DNA from: UBA4744 sp963723165
GTDB taxonomy: Bacteria; Actinomycetota; Acidimicrobiia; Spongiisociales; UBA4744
Assembly (NCBI GenBank): GCA_963723165.1
Contig: CAVRPP010000004.1
Location: forward strand, 1 to 64,000
Direction of reading: 5' to 3'
DNA: 64,000 nucleotides
Part shown: positions 52,634-61,938 of the stretch, piece by piece
How positions within the stretch are numbered: position 1 is the stretch's first letter
Layout: each line of letters opens with the position of its first letter
Translations under genes and position numbers: made by a program
Notes under the pieces: model-generated
Database searches by the model: none
Told to the model about the DNA's origin: nothing
Seen by the model: the letters and a program-made list of their open reading frames with translations, nothing else

Positions 52634-54160
52634 TCAGGAACAAGCCCCAGAGGCCACCGCCATCAGGTCGGGCTCGGCGTCGCTGAAGGCCCGATCGGCA
52701 CCGACCCGGCTCCAGTTAGTACCCCGCCAGTCGGTTCCGGCCGGCTCAGACCCGTCGTTACCGACGCGGAGTAATAGCCCGGCCAGTTCTGACCGGGTCG
52801 CGCAGGGTTGGATCTGGTCGAGCGTGGCAATCAGAGCGGGGACTGCGTCCGGACCGAGATCCACCAGGTAGGCCAGATCAAGATCTGGCACGTTGGTGGC
52901 AGCCCCTCGCTCCACGTTCGTGCGGACAATGATTCCGGCCGGATTGGCGATGGTCAACCCGGCCAGCACCACAAGAGCAGAAACGAAAGCACCAAGGGCA
53001 AACGTCGCCCGGCGCCCCCGCAACACGGTGAGAACCAGCCAGCCGAGCACCACAAAGACCCACCCCATGAATACGGTCGTGTAGAGACGCAGTTCGGTCA
53101 ACCCAAAAACCTCCGTGTACAGCCGCATTCGTTGGAGAGCACTGACCAGAATCACCAAGGTCAGGGCAACCAATCCTCCGTGGAGCAGATCAACGGTGCG
53201 GGCGCGCCTCCGGCCCTTCTGGACCATCCAGTCCAAAGCCAAGACCAACCCAACGACGAGCGTGCCGACGACAACCAGTTCAAAGAAGCCCCGTCTGGCG
53301 TACTCGGCGTAGGTCAAGCCGACCCGGATCAGAGTGTCCCGTCCACCGAAGAAATACGCCGATTGAACAATGACAAACGCCAGAAACAAGCCGTTGAGCA
53401 GTACGAGCACGGTGGAGGCTTCGACTGAGCCGAGGATGCGTTTCGCAAGCAGGTTGGGAGACCCATGGTGTGAGACGAATGCGTACCGTGTGGCACCAAT
53501 CGCCAGCCAGGCGACAAGAAGCACAGCGATCACATGTCCGGTGATCGACGCGAGATCGATGTCAATCGAGAGCACCGAGTCCAGGTAGTCCTCGAACACC
53601 GGATCGGCCGAAGCAAACAAGGCGGCAAAGAGACCAAGAATGGGAACGGCCAGGAGCCCTCCAATGAGAACCCGGCCGACCCGGACCATCTTTGCCTGCT
53701 TTGTCCACCGGCCACCCAAGTCAACGGAAAAGAACCCGAAAGGTTGGAACAGCCAACCGCCCAGGGTGGCAAAACCCGACCAGACATATCCGGTAATCGT
53801 CCACCGCAGCAGGCCGCTGCTCTTGAGAAGGCGGAACGTCAGGCCCAGGAGCAGTAGAGCCGTCACTGTATTGAGGAACACCAGACCTGGAGCGCTGCGA
53901 AGCGAAATGAGGACAGACCAGAAACCAAGAGCCGCAGCCAGTACGAACGATTCCCGCGTCGTCTTGAGTCCAAAGAACGTGCGTCCAAGCAGTACCCCGG
54001 AGGCCACCAGCAATCCAACCGTGGACGCGCCGAACCCGACCGGGTGGCGCAGGATCAAGACGTCGACGGCCACACCGGCCACGGCCGCCACAACCAGCAA
54101 CACCCACGGGTGCGATACGAGAGGCTGGGTGCCGTCTTCCGTTTCCTGGACCGCCGTCAC
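52634..54160 (-). CDS. DUF4173/DUF4153-type multi-pass membrane protein
   Basis: 508 residues from GTG 54160. About twelve hydrophobic helices, among them HPWVLLVVAAVAGVAVDVLI, AKMVRVGRVLIGGLLAVPIL, LASITGHVIAVLLVAWLAIG and FFELVVVGTLVVGLVLALDW. GLFAALFASADPVFEDYLDS and AEYARRGFFELV match the DUF4173 pattern. The last ~70 residues (DLAYLVDLGPDAVPALIATL) are a soluble extracytoplasmic tail with two cysteines. Function is unknown. It lies between the endonuclease/phosphatase-like gene and the aminopeptidase gene. Confidence 0.85.
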   Translation of the reverse strand: MTAVQETEDGTQPLVSHPWVLLVVAAVAGVAVDVLILRHPVGFGASTVGLLVASGVLLGRTFFGLKTTRESFVLAAALGFWSVLISLRSAPGLVFLNTVTALLLLGLTFRLLKSSGLLRWTITGYVWSGFATLGGWLFQPFGFFSVDLGGRWTKQAKMVRVGRVLIGGLLAVPILGLFAALFASADPVFEDYLDSVLSIDIDLASITGHVIAVLLVAWLAIGATRYAFVSHHGSPNLLAKRILGSVEASTVLVLLNGLFLAFVIVQSAYFFGGRDTLIRVGLTYAEYARRGFFELVVVGTLVVGLVLALDWMVQKGRRRARTVDLLHGGLVALTLVILVSALQRMRLYTEVFGLTELRLYTTVFMGWVFVVLGWLVLTVLRGRRATFALGAFVSALVVLAGLTIANPAGIIVRTNVERGAATNVPDLDLAYLVDLGPDAVPALIATLDQIQPCATRSELAGLLLRVGNDGSEPAGTDWRGTNWSRVGADRAFSDAEPDLMAVASGACS

Positions 54161-54258
54161 GAACTCACTCCCGGATCGCTCGGGGACACAACGCTGCCCG
54201 TCCCGGGCAGGGTTCCCGGGACGGCAGGCACCACAGCCAATCTGGACGGACTCGCCGG

Positions 54259-55224
54259 CTAGCCGGTGGCCCTGCCAACTTCGACGAAGAGCGCCAAATG
54301 ATCGGAACCGAGGCTCTCTCCCAGATAACGATCAACCGTCGTCAACTCGCGACTGTGCACAAGATGATCGATAGGAATGCTCAACAGTGGGTAGCCGGCC
54401 GGCCACGACGCCTGCACGCCGAATCCCCGTTGAGAATTGACCAAACTCGCTTCGCCCGTGACCAGCGAGAAACCCCGCGACCAGGTCGATGCGTTGAAGT
54501 CCCCGGTCACGACCACCGGGACCTCCTGCCGGGCAGCCCACTCCCCGACTAGCCGCAACTGCTCATCCCGCGCCGCCGCCCGAACCCTGCTGACAGGAGA
54601 CAGTGGATGAGTCCCAAGCACTCTGATCTCCTGCCCGTCCAGTTCGGTGATCACTTCGATCGACCATTGGCCAAAGTCGCCGAGCGGAACCACGTTGGCC
54701 ACCATGTCGTCCCCCACCAGAGCCAGGGTTCCGAACACAGAACCGGGCTCCCGAGCACTGACGGTCGTGTAGGGAAGATCGGATCTACTCAGAGCGTCCT
54801 CCCAGTCGGTCGAAGACTCGTGGAGGAAGATGATGTCTGCCCCACTGGAATCCAGGTATTCGAGCACGGAGGCCCGGTCCGGGTTGGACGCCGTCACGTT
54901 GAAGCTCAGGATCTTGATGGTCCCCGAATCATCCGCCGGTGCCGGTTGCCACAGGTATAGAGGAACCACCAGCATCAGGTTGGCGACGAGAGCCGCCGAC
55001 ACCAGAATGGCCGTCCGTCTCCACCCCACGGCGGCAAGCGCAGCTCCCGTCCCGACCAAGAGCACTGCGTACTGGACCCGGAAATGGGAGGCTAGATCGA
55101 ATCCCCACCACAGGCGTCCCAGGAACCCGGCCACTGTCAGGCAGAGCACCACGAAAGCGATCAACGCCGCGAGCCCTCCTATGAAGATGGAACCTGTGGA
55201 AAGCGATCGTTGTTTCTGCGCCAT
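54259..55224 (-). CDS. Membrane-anchored endonuclease/exonuclease/phosphatase family protein
   Basis: 321 residues from ATG 55224. Three transmembrane helices (FIGGLAALIAFVVLCLTVAG, VQYAVLLVGTGAALAAVGWR, ILVSAALVANLMLVVPLYL) precede an EEP domain: IKILSFNVTASNPDRASVLE, ADIIFLHESSTDWEDAL, VLGTHPLSPVSRVRAAARDE, VVVTGDFNASTWSRGFSLVT and LSIPIDHLVHS. Metal-binding N, E, D-x-N and D-H residues all appear. Such proteins hydrolyse phosphodiesters outside the membrane, the substrate being unclear. Confidence 0.9.
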   Translation of the reverse strand: MAQKQRSLSTGSIFIGGLAALIAFVVLCLTVAGFLGRLWWGFDLASHFRVQYAVLLVGTGAALAAVGWRRTAILVSAALVANLMLVVPLYLWQPAPADDSGTIKILSFNVTASNPDRASVLEYLDSSGADIIFLHESSTDWEDALSRSDLPYTTVSAREPGSVFGTLALVGDDMVANVVPLGDFGQWSIEVITELDGQEIRVLGTHPLSPVSRVRAAARDEQLRLVGEWAARQEVPVVVTGDFNASTWSRGFSLVTGEASLVNSQRGFGVQASWPAGYPLLSIPIDHLVHSRELTTVDRYLGESLGSDHLALFVEVGRATG

Positions 55225-55338
55225 GGGGCCATCGAATGGTAGATGGGCTCCGGTCGGATCCGATCGGGGAAATCAGAAGATGGTATCTAAAGGACCGCAT
55301 CAGCTACTTTGGTGCTTTGCTCTGGAGAAAGGTTCAGG

Positions 55339-56055
55339 ATGACGACCCCGCATATCGATGCCGCTGCCGGTGATTTCGCCGAGGCGGTGCTCCTGCCAGG
55401 AGATCCACTCCGTGCTCAGCACATTGCGGACAACTTCCTCGACGATGCTCGTCGGGTGACCGGCGTCCGCAACATGCTCGGGTTCACCGGCACCTACAAG
55501 AGCTTGCCGGTTTCCGTTATGGGCACGGGCATGGGCATTCCATCGGCATCGATTTACTTCACCGAACTCGTGAAGGAGTACGGGGTCCAGCGACTCGTTC
55601 GGGTCGGTTCCTGCGGGGGTCTGGGCTCGAAGGTCAAGATTCGCGACATCATTCTCGCCATCGGCGCTTCAACGGACTCGGGCGTCAACCGGGCCCGCTA
55701 CGGCGGTTTCGATTTTGCCGCGACGGCGGACTTTGGCCTGTTGAAAGCAACCCACGAGGCAGCCGCCGCAGCAGGCATCCAGGCACAGGTAGGCAATGTT
55801 CATTCGGCCGACCTCTTCTACAACCCCAACAAAGAGGCCTTCGAGACCATGGCCGGGATGGGCGTCCTGGCAGTTGAAATGGAAGCAGCCGGACTCTACG
55901 GCGTAGCCGCCGAGACAGGCGCCAGGGCTCTGGCCGTTCTCACGGTCAGCGACCACATCACGACCGGCGAGTCCACCTCGTCCGCCGAACGGGAAAACAC
56001 CTTCGACGACATGGTGCGGATCGCCCTCGAGGGACTGCTCATCGACCGCTTGTAG
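55339..56055 (+). CDS. deoD: Purine-nucleoside phosphorylase
   Basis: 238 residues from ATG 55339, with GGAGAAAGG upstream. TPHIDAAAGDFAEAVLLPGD and PLRAQHIADNFLDDARRVTG, then NMLGFTGTYKSLPVSVMGTG and MGIPSASIYFTELVKEYGVQ, are close to hexameric E. coli DeoD. VAGAVEMEAAGLYGVAAETG-like residues (LAVEMEAAGLYGVAAETGAR) and LTVSDHITTGE follow, with the catalytic Asp in the SDH motif. It splits purine nucleosides with phosphate into base and ribose 1-phosphate. It is followed by the hydrolase-cyclase gene after 31 bases on the same strand. Confidence 0.97.
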   Translation: MTTPHIDAAAGDFAEAVLLPGDPLRAQHIADNFLDDARRVTGVRNMLGFTGTYKSLPVSVMGTGMGIPSASIYFTELVKEYGVQRLVRVGSCGGLGSKVKIRDIILAIGASTDSGVNRARYGGFDFAATADFGLLKATHEAAAAAGIQAQVGNVHSADLFYNPNKEAFETMAGMGVLAVEMEAAGLYGVAAETGARALAVLTVSDHITTGESTSSAERENTFDDMVRIALEGLLIDRL

Positions 56056-56086
56056 GCGCCAATCGCACCGCCACTACAGTCGGTCC

Positions 56087-57412
56087 ATGCTCGATATCCA
56101 GTTCGCCCGTAGCGGCGACGTTCACGTGGCCTATCACGTTGTCGGCGACGGTCCGATCGACATCGTCTACGTACAGGGCGCCTGGTCGCATCTCGAAGTC
56201 CAATGGGAGTTGCCCGCCTACCGGCGATTCTGTGAGCTGTTGGGTGAGTTTGCCCGCCTGATCCTCTTCGACAAGAGCGGCATGGGAATGTCGGATCGGG
56301 TTCCCGGAGCGACACCACTCGACGTTCGCATGGATGACATTCGGGCGGTGATGGACGCCACCGGAAGCGATTCCGCCACGCTGATCGGTGCCTCGGAAGG
56401 GGGTCCGTTGTCCATGCTGTTCGCAGCCGCCCACCCCGAACGGACCCGATCGCTCATTCTCATGGGTGCCGAGGTTCGAGAACGCCGGGATGCCGACTGG
56501 CCCTGGGGTGAGGCCACCAAAGAGGAGTTCGAGGCATCGATGACGCTCCTCCCGGAGCGGTGGGGCAAACCCGGCCGCTTCATCGAGTTTCTTGCTCCCA
56601 GCCAGGAGAGCACACCCTGGATGGTCGATTGGTCGGCGCGCCTGCAGCGGAATGCAAACACTCCGAGCAGCGCCGAAGCCTTCATACGGATGGCCTTTGA
56701 CATCGACGTTCGCGATATCGTTTCAACGATTCGGGTGCCGACGCTGGTGCTCCACTCGGAAGGAGACCGCGTCTGCCACGTGGAGAATGGCCGCTATCTG
56801 GCGCGCCGGATCCCAGACGCTCACTACGTTGAATTGCCCGGAGCAGATCATGTGCCGTGGTTCGAGCCCGACCGGGCGATCGGGGAGATCCGGGAGTTCC
56901 TGACGGGCCATCGAGTGTCGCCGGCACCCGATCGAGTGCTGGCCACGGTGCTGTTCACGGACATCGTCGATTCGACGGATCGAGCTGCCTCGCTAGGAGA
57001 CAAGGCCTGGCGGGATTTGCTCGAGGCACACAACACGGTCGTCCGCAGTCAGTTGTCGCGCTTTCGGGGCGTGGAGGTCGGCACCGCCGGGGACGGCTTC
57101 CTTGCAACGTTTGACGGACCGGCCAGAGCCATCCGTTGTGCAAGCGAAATCGGGCGATTGGTGAAGGACCACGGTCTCGAGGTAAGAGCCGGAGTCCATA
57201 CCGGCGAGGTAGAACGCGTCGGCGACGACGTCGCCGGTATTGCCGTTCATATCGGAGCCCGCATCGCCGGCCTGGCGGGACCAGGAGAAGTGCTGGTCTC
57301 CGGCACGGTGAAGGACCTCGTGGCCGGATCGGGTCTGAATTTCACGGACCGCGGTACCCACGAGCTGCGTGGCGTTCCCGGCGAGTGGCGGGTTTTCGCC
57401 GCCGCCGATTGA
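56087..57412 (+). CDS. Alpha/beta-hydrolase - adenylate/guanylate cyclase fusion
   Basis: 441 residues from ATG 56087. Residues 1-270 are an alpha/beta hydrolase: VHVAYHVVGDGPIDIVYVQG, RLILFDKSGMGMSDRVP, TLIGASEGGPLSMLFAAAHP with the nucleophile Ser in GxSxG, and VLHSEGDRVCHVENGRYLAR (acid). Residues ~280-440 are a class III cyclase: LATVLFTDIVDSTDRAASLG, VEVGTAGDGFLATFDGPARA and RAGVHTGEVERVGDDVAGIA. Both catalytic elements are kept. Such fusions are typical of actinobacteria; the hydrolase is thought to act as a ligand sensor. Confidence 0.93.
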   Translation: MLDIQFARSGDVHVAYHVVGDGPIDIVYVQGAWSHLEVQWELPAYRRFCELLGEFARLILFDKSGMGMSDRVPGATPLDVRMDDIRAVMDATGSDSATLIGASEGGPLSMLFAAAHPERTRSLILMGAEVRERRDADWPWGEATKEEFEASMTLLPERWGKPGRFIEFLAPSQESTPWMVDWSARLQRNANTPSSAEAFIRMAFDIDVRDIVSTIRVPTLVLHSEGDRVCHVENGRYLARRIPDAHYVELPGADHVPWFEPDRAIGEIREFLTGHRVSPAPDRVLATVLFTDIVDSTDRAASLGDKAWRDLLEAHNTVVRSQLSRFRGVEVGTAGDGFLATFDGPARAIRCASEIGRLVKDHGLEVRAGVHTGEVERVGDDVAGIAVHIGARIAGLAGPGEVLVSGTVKDLVAGSGLNFTDRGTHELRGVPGEWRVFAAAD

Positions 57413-57548
57413 CCCTCACTCAAACTCAGATCTGATCCAGAATCGACGTGCGTTCGGATGCGAACCCTCCCCCACAAACCTGGTAGGCGAAGTGCACATC
57501 ACCGCTCTTCGGGTGTCGGGAGTCATCCGAGATCCACGGATCCAGTAT

Positions 57549-60434
57549 TCAGAGGAGTGTCAGCCAGCCGCGCACGTTCTCGAGAGCTGCTTCCAGACCA
57601 AGAGACCTTCCTTCACCAATCAGGCGCTCTGTCTCGGATTCGCCCGATGTCTCAGCCAGCCTGTCTCGCACAACCTGCAGGTCGGGGTCTCGAACCCGAC
57701 CGTATTCTTCCGGCAACTCTGCAGCGAGAGCCGCCCCGAGGGTGATAGCGGCATGTTCGTACTGCCCCGCCGCTAGAAACACCTCGGCTGCCGCGTCGAG
57801 AGTGCGCGGCTTGGCGATCTCCTGCATAGGCAGCACGGGCATCCGCTCGATGACGGCAACCAGCCTCTCCGCAGCAGGATCGGTCTGCCCCAGAGCCGAT
57901 TCGCACCTCGCCAGAGCTCGATTGGCGCCTGCCCAGCAGTTGACGTCTCCGACGTCCTCGAGGCGGTGCGCTCCCATACCCAGGCGGTCGATCGCCTCGC
58001 GATACTCACCCTCGTAGCGGAGCAGCACACCCAGGTAGTAGAGAGCATGGCCGTACCAGTTCGGAGAGTCGAGGTCGGAGAATATCTCGCAGGCCCGGCG
58101 GACATTGGCGAGCGCCCATTCGTCCTCTTCTCGGTCTCCCTCTCCGTACAGACCGGCACTGTCGGCCAGGGTGGCCGCCAGCAGAGCCCGATCTCCGTAT
58201 TCATCGAACACCTTGAGGGCTGTGTGGAAATGTTCGCGAAGCCGTTCGTCCTCGGCCGGCAGGTAGGCGGCCAGCAACAGGTTGAGGACCCCCCGCTCCC
58301 ACACCGGGTCCGACCACGTAGGCCCGGAGTGAGCCTCGAGCAGACGCCGCCCTTCCAGCAAATGTTCGAGATACTCGGGGTCGGTCGTAGCGTGGCGAAT
58401 GCATGTGCCCAGCGCCAGCTCCATCTGTCCCAACACATAGGCATCGTTCATGGTCCGGGCGAGTGACAGCCCGGACCGGGCGTAATCGATGCCCTCCGGT
58501 CTTGTGAGTTCGGCACCGAATCTGGCGATCGTGTACCACACCTTCACCAACCGGTTGGGATCGGTGCCATCCGGGGCCGCCTCCAAACCGGCCAGGCCGA
58601 TGTCGATTCCCTCCAGTTGCATACCCTTTTGCATCCAATACCTGGAGAGATCAAACGCCATAGCGAGATAGCTCTCGAAGTCACCCCCTTCGAGAAGAGT
58701 GGTGAAGGCGGAACGAATATTGTCGTAGTCCTTGTCGAGCTTCTCGATCCATGAGTCCTGATCAGGTCCGTTGAGGAAGCGGCTCGCAGCCGCGGCCACG
58801 GAAACGAAATAACCGGCATGGCTGCGTCGAAATCGATCCGGCTCAGCGGTATCGCTCAGCCGTTCCTGCGCATACTGCCGCACCGGTTCCAACATCCTGT
58901 ACCGCGTGCCGAATTCGGGATGGTGAGCGGGAATCACCAAAGACTTATCGACCAGCGAATCGATGTGATCGAGTACCGCCCAGTCCTCGACCTCGTCTCC
59001 GATGCACACCTGCTCGGCGGCCGTGAGATCAAAACCGCCTGTGAATACCGAGAGGCGCCTGAACATCGCCTTTTCGGCCGGTTTGAGCAAGTCGTACGAC
59101 CAGTCGATGGTGGCATGCAAGGTGCGCTGGCGAGGCAGGGCCGTCTTGGCGGAACCGGACAGGATCCGGAAGGAATCCTCGAGCCGGGCGGCCAGATCCG
59201 CGGTGGACATGCTCCGGAGCCGGGCGGCCGCCAATTCCAGCCCGAGCGGAATCCCATCGATGCGCGTGCAGATCCGACCGATGTCCAGCAGTTCCTCGGC
59301 CGAAGGTTGGAAATTTGGCCGGACGCCTCGCGCCCGATCAACAAACAGGGTTGCGGCTTCAGATTCTTCGAGCGAGTGGGAAGCATCCGCCAGTCCCAAT
59401 GAAGGGACCCGCAGCTGGGCCTCACCGGGTATGCCGAGAGACTCCCGGGAGGTAGTGACGATCCGCAGCCGGGGGCACGAGTCGAGGAGAAGCTTGATCG
59501 CAGCGGCAGCGCCATCGAGCAGGTGTTCGCAGTTGTCGATGACCAGCAGCAGGTCTCTCGACCACAGATACCTGGTCACAACGTCTTCGATGCTGGCCCC
59601 CTCGCCGGGTCGCAAACCCCAGGTATCGCCGATCGTGCTCATGATGAAGGCCGGGTTGGTTACCGGTGCGAGTTCGACCAGCCATGCCCCGTCCGGTATC
59701 TCTGTGGCGGCAGCCCGGGCCGACTCGACCGCCAACCGTGTCTTTCCGGTTCCGCCAACACCGGTGAGCGAAACAAGGCGGTTCTCGCCGATCATCCCTG
59801 CCAACCGGGCGAGTTGCTCGGTCCGTCCCACGAATGAGGTGAGGTATTCGGGCAGGTTGTGACGGCGTATGTCGACAGTTCGGATGGGTGGTTCGATCAC
59901 AGGCAGGTCGGGATGACGGACCTCGAAGACGTGCTCTGGCTCCGAAAGATCCTTCAGGTGGTGCGTGCCCAGGTCGTTGAGGGATAAGGCACGATCGAGA
60001 TCGACCTGGGCGGCAGTCACCGACGACAGCAGGATCTGTCCACCATGTCCGGCCGACATGATCCGGGCAGCGCGGTTCAGGACCGGCCCGAAGTAGTCCC
60101 CGTCACGTTCTTGCGCTTCGCCGGTGTGGAGACCCATTCTCACCTTGATAGGGGGGCCGGGCCAGGAGGATCCCAACAGCCTCACCTGCAAAGTGACGGC
60201 CGCGGCAATGGCCTCTCCGACCGAGCCGAAGGCGACCGCAAAGGCGTCGCCGGCTGTTGAGAATATGTGACCGCCATGTTCCCCTGCCACCTCGCGCATA
60301 ATGACGTCGTGGAGGGCCAGGCTGGCTCCCATTTCGTCGGCGCCGGCCTCCCACAAACGGGTCGATCCCTCGACGTCGGTGAACAGGAACGACACGATCC
60401 CGGTGGGAATGGTGGTAGGCACGGCCGGGAGCAT
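57549..60434 (-). CDS. Cyclase - AAA/NB-ARC ATPase - TPR regulator
   Basis: 961 residues. N-terminal class III cyclase domain (SFLFTDVEGSTRLWEAGADE; IFSTAGDAFAVAFGSVGEAI) with both metal aspartates. A linker precedes the STAND-type ATPase: FVGRTEQLARLAGMIGENRL, SLTGVGGTGKTRLAVESARA (Walker A) and LLLVIDNCEHLLDGAAAAI (Walker B), IVTTSRESLGIPGE (sensor), GIPLGLELAAARLRSM. The C-terminal ~380 residues are TPR-like helices. This is the family of adenylate cyclase-coupled LuxR-like signal ATPases common in actinobacteria, though no LuxR HTH is present. Divergent from none; it converges with the hydrolase-cyclase gene. Confidence 0.93.
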   Translation of the reverse strand: MLPAVPTTIPTGIVSFLFTDVEGSTRLWEAGADEMGASLALHDVIMREVAGEHGGHIFSTAGDAFAVAFGSVGEAIAAAVTLQVRLLGSSWPGPPIKVRMGLHTGEAQERDGDYFGPVLNRAARIMSAGHGGQILLSSVTAAQVDLDRALSLNDLGTHHLKDLSEPEHVFEVRHPDLPVIEPPIRTVDIRRHNLPEYLTSFVGRTEQLARLAGMIGENRLVSLTGVGGTGKTRLAVESARAAATEIPDGAWLVELAPVTNPAFIMSTIGDTWGLRPGEGASIEDVVTRYLWSRDLLLVIDNCEHLLDGAAAAIKLLLDSCPRLRIVTTSRESLGIPGEAQLRVPSLGLADASHSLEESEAATLFVDRARGVRPNFQPSAEELLDIGRICTRIDGIPLGLELAAARLRSMSTADLAARLEDSFRILSGSAKTALPRQRTLHATIDWSYDLLKPAEKAMFRRLSVFTGGFDLTAAEQVCIGDEVEDWAVLDHIDSLVDKSLVIPAHHPEFGTRYRMLEPVRQYAQERLSDTAEPDRFRRSHAGYFVSVAAAASRFLNGPDQDSWIEKLDKDYDNIRSAFTTLLEGGDFESYLAMAFDLSRYWMQKGMQLEGIDIGLAGLEAAPDGTDPNRLVKVWYTIARFGAELTRPEGIDYARSGLSLARTMNDAYVLGQMELALGTCIRHATTDPEYLEHLLEGRRLLEAHSGPTWSDPVWERGVLNLLLAAYLPAEDERLREHFHTALKVFDEYGDRALLAATLADSAGLYGEGDREEDEWALANVRRACEIFSDLDSPNWYGHALYYLGVLLRYEGEYREAIDRLGMGAHRLEDVGDVNCWAGANRALARCESALGQTDPAAERLVAVIERMPVLPMQEIAKPRTLDAAAEVFLAAGQYEHAAITLGAALAAELPEEYGRVRDPDLQVVRDRLAETSGESETERLIGEGRSLGLEAALENVRGWLTLL

Positions 60435-60509
60435 AGCGAGCTCCGGTGCATGCGGATGGGGGCCGGTCGACGGTCAAAACGATGCAGTCGGTCGCAGTTC
60501 GAGCGTGTA

Positions 60510-61868
60510 TTACTCGTCCGCCAGCAGCGAGCGGAGTTCGGCAAGCTGGTCGAGGACCGACACATAGCTCCCACCTCCGGAGGTGCGGCGCCGCTCTACC
60601 GATACCTTGGGATCGATCAACTCGAGATCCTCGGGGATGAAGCTCAAATGGGCTGCCTCCAGCTCACCGGCCGTCACCTCGCCCAAGGTCTTTCCTTCTG
60701 CCAGAAGGCGAGCCACGAGCCGACCAACAGCATCGTGTGCCTCCCGGAACGGAATACCACGAGCCGCCAGGACTTCGGCAAGATCCAGGGCCACCACCCA
60801 GCTCAACGGGGCCGGTGGGTCGAATTCAGCGGAGGCGACCATCCCCGAAAGAGCCGCCAGGGCGCCAGCCAGAGTGTCGTCCGCATCAAAGACGGCGCTC
60901 TTGTCTTCTTGAAGATCGCGGTTATAGCTGAGCGGAAGGCCCTTCTGGAGCACCAGGAGGCCGGTGAGATCTCCGATGACGCGAGCGGTCTTCCCTCGCA
61001 CCAACTCTGCGATATCGGCGTTCTTCTTCTGCGGGAGGGCGGAAGAACCCGTCGTAAATCGGTCGGCGAATCGGACCCATCCAAACTCCGTCGTGGACCA
61101 CAGAACCAGTTCCTCACCCAAGCGGGAGAGATGCGTCAGCGTCTGCGCACAACAAAACGCATATTCGGCTACAAAGTCTCGCGCTGAAACCGCATCGAGT
61201 GAGTTCTTGAATGTCCCCCCCATGGCCAGTTCCTCCGCCACGGTTCCGGGATTGAGAGGGAGGCTGCTCCCCCCGGATGCACCCGCCCCTAAAGGTGAAA
61301 TCGCGATCCTGCGTTCGGCATCTTCGAAGCGCTCTACATCACGCAGCAGCATCCAGGCATACGCCAGCAGGTGGTGTCCCAGCGGTATGGCCTGGGCCTG
61401 CTGGAGGTGGGTGTACGAAGGAACGACGGTGTCTCCTGCCTGTTCTGCTTGATCCGCCAGAATCCGGCAGAAGGACCTGAGCTGCGCTATTCGTCGACGG
61501 GTTGCCCGAACCAGATAGAGCCGCAAGTCCAGCGAGATCTGATCGTTGCGCGAGCGACCGGTGTGAAGCTTTCCTGCCAGCGCCCCGATCGATTCATGCA
61601 AACGCCTTTCGACTGCCGTGTGGACGTCTTCGTCGGAGTCGTGGAATTCGAACCGTCCCTCCCGGGCATCCTCGAGAAGGTCGCCGAGAGCTTCTACCAA
61701 TTGCCGGGCTTCATCATGGGTCAGCAATCCGACTTCACCCAGCATCCGGGCGTGGGCGGCCGAACCGAGCAGATCGTCCTGCAGAAGCCTGCGGTCTGCA
61801 CGGTCTGCCGTGAAGGCTAAGAGATCCTCATGGGGGTTCTCCGAGAATCGTCCTCCCCACAGCGTCAC
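60510..61868 (-). CDS. argH: Argininosuccinate lyase
   Basis: 452 residues. LWGGRFSENPHEDLLAFTAD, DVHTAVERRLHESIGALAGK, LHTGRSRNDQISLDLRLYLV and TTGSSALPQKKNADIAELVR (fumarase/lyase superfamily signature) are all present. GTG 61868 is taken as start because GGGAG lies seven bases upstream, whereas TTG 61874 would leave one base of spacing. It cleaves argininosuccinate into arginine and fumarate. It follows argG by 70 bases on the same strand, so the two probably form one transcript driven from argR. Confidence 0.97.
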   Translation of the reverse strand: MTLWGGRFSENPHEDLLAFTADRADRRLLQDDLLGSAAHARMLGEVGLLTHDEARQLVEALGDLLEDAREGRFEFHDSDEDVHTAVERRLHESIGALAGKLHTGRSRNDQISLDLRLYLVRATRRRIAQLRSFCRILADQAEQAGDTVVPSYTHLQQAQAIPLGHHLLAYAWMLLRDVERFEDAERRIAISPLGAGASGGSSLPLNPGTVAEELAMGGTFKNSLDAVSARDFVAEYAFCCAQTLTHLSRLGEELVLWSTTEFGWVRFADRFTTGSSALPQKKNADIAELVRGKTARVIGDLTGLLVLQKGLPLSYNRDLQEDKSAVFDADDTLAGALAALSGMVASAEFDPPAPLSWVVALDLAEVLAARGIPFREAHDAVGRLVARLLAEGKTLGEVTAGELEAAHLSFIPEDLELIDPKVSVERRRTSGGGSYVSVLDQLAELRSLLADE

Positions 61869-61938
61869 TACCAAACTCCCTCGGGCGCGGACTCACCGGC
61901 TGATACATACAGGATATCCCGGCCCCGGCGGCGCCGGC

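Noticed and set aside
57549..60434. STAND ATPase as an Avs/NLR-like anti-phage protein
   Set aside because: The N-terminal domain is an adenylate cyclase domain and the context is ordinary; this is a common actinobacterial regulator type.
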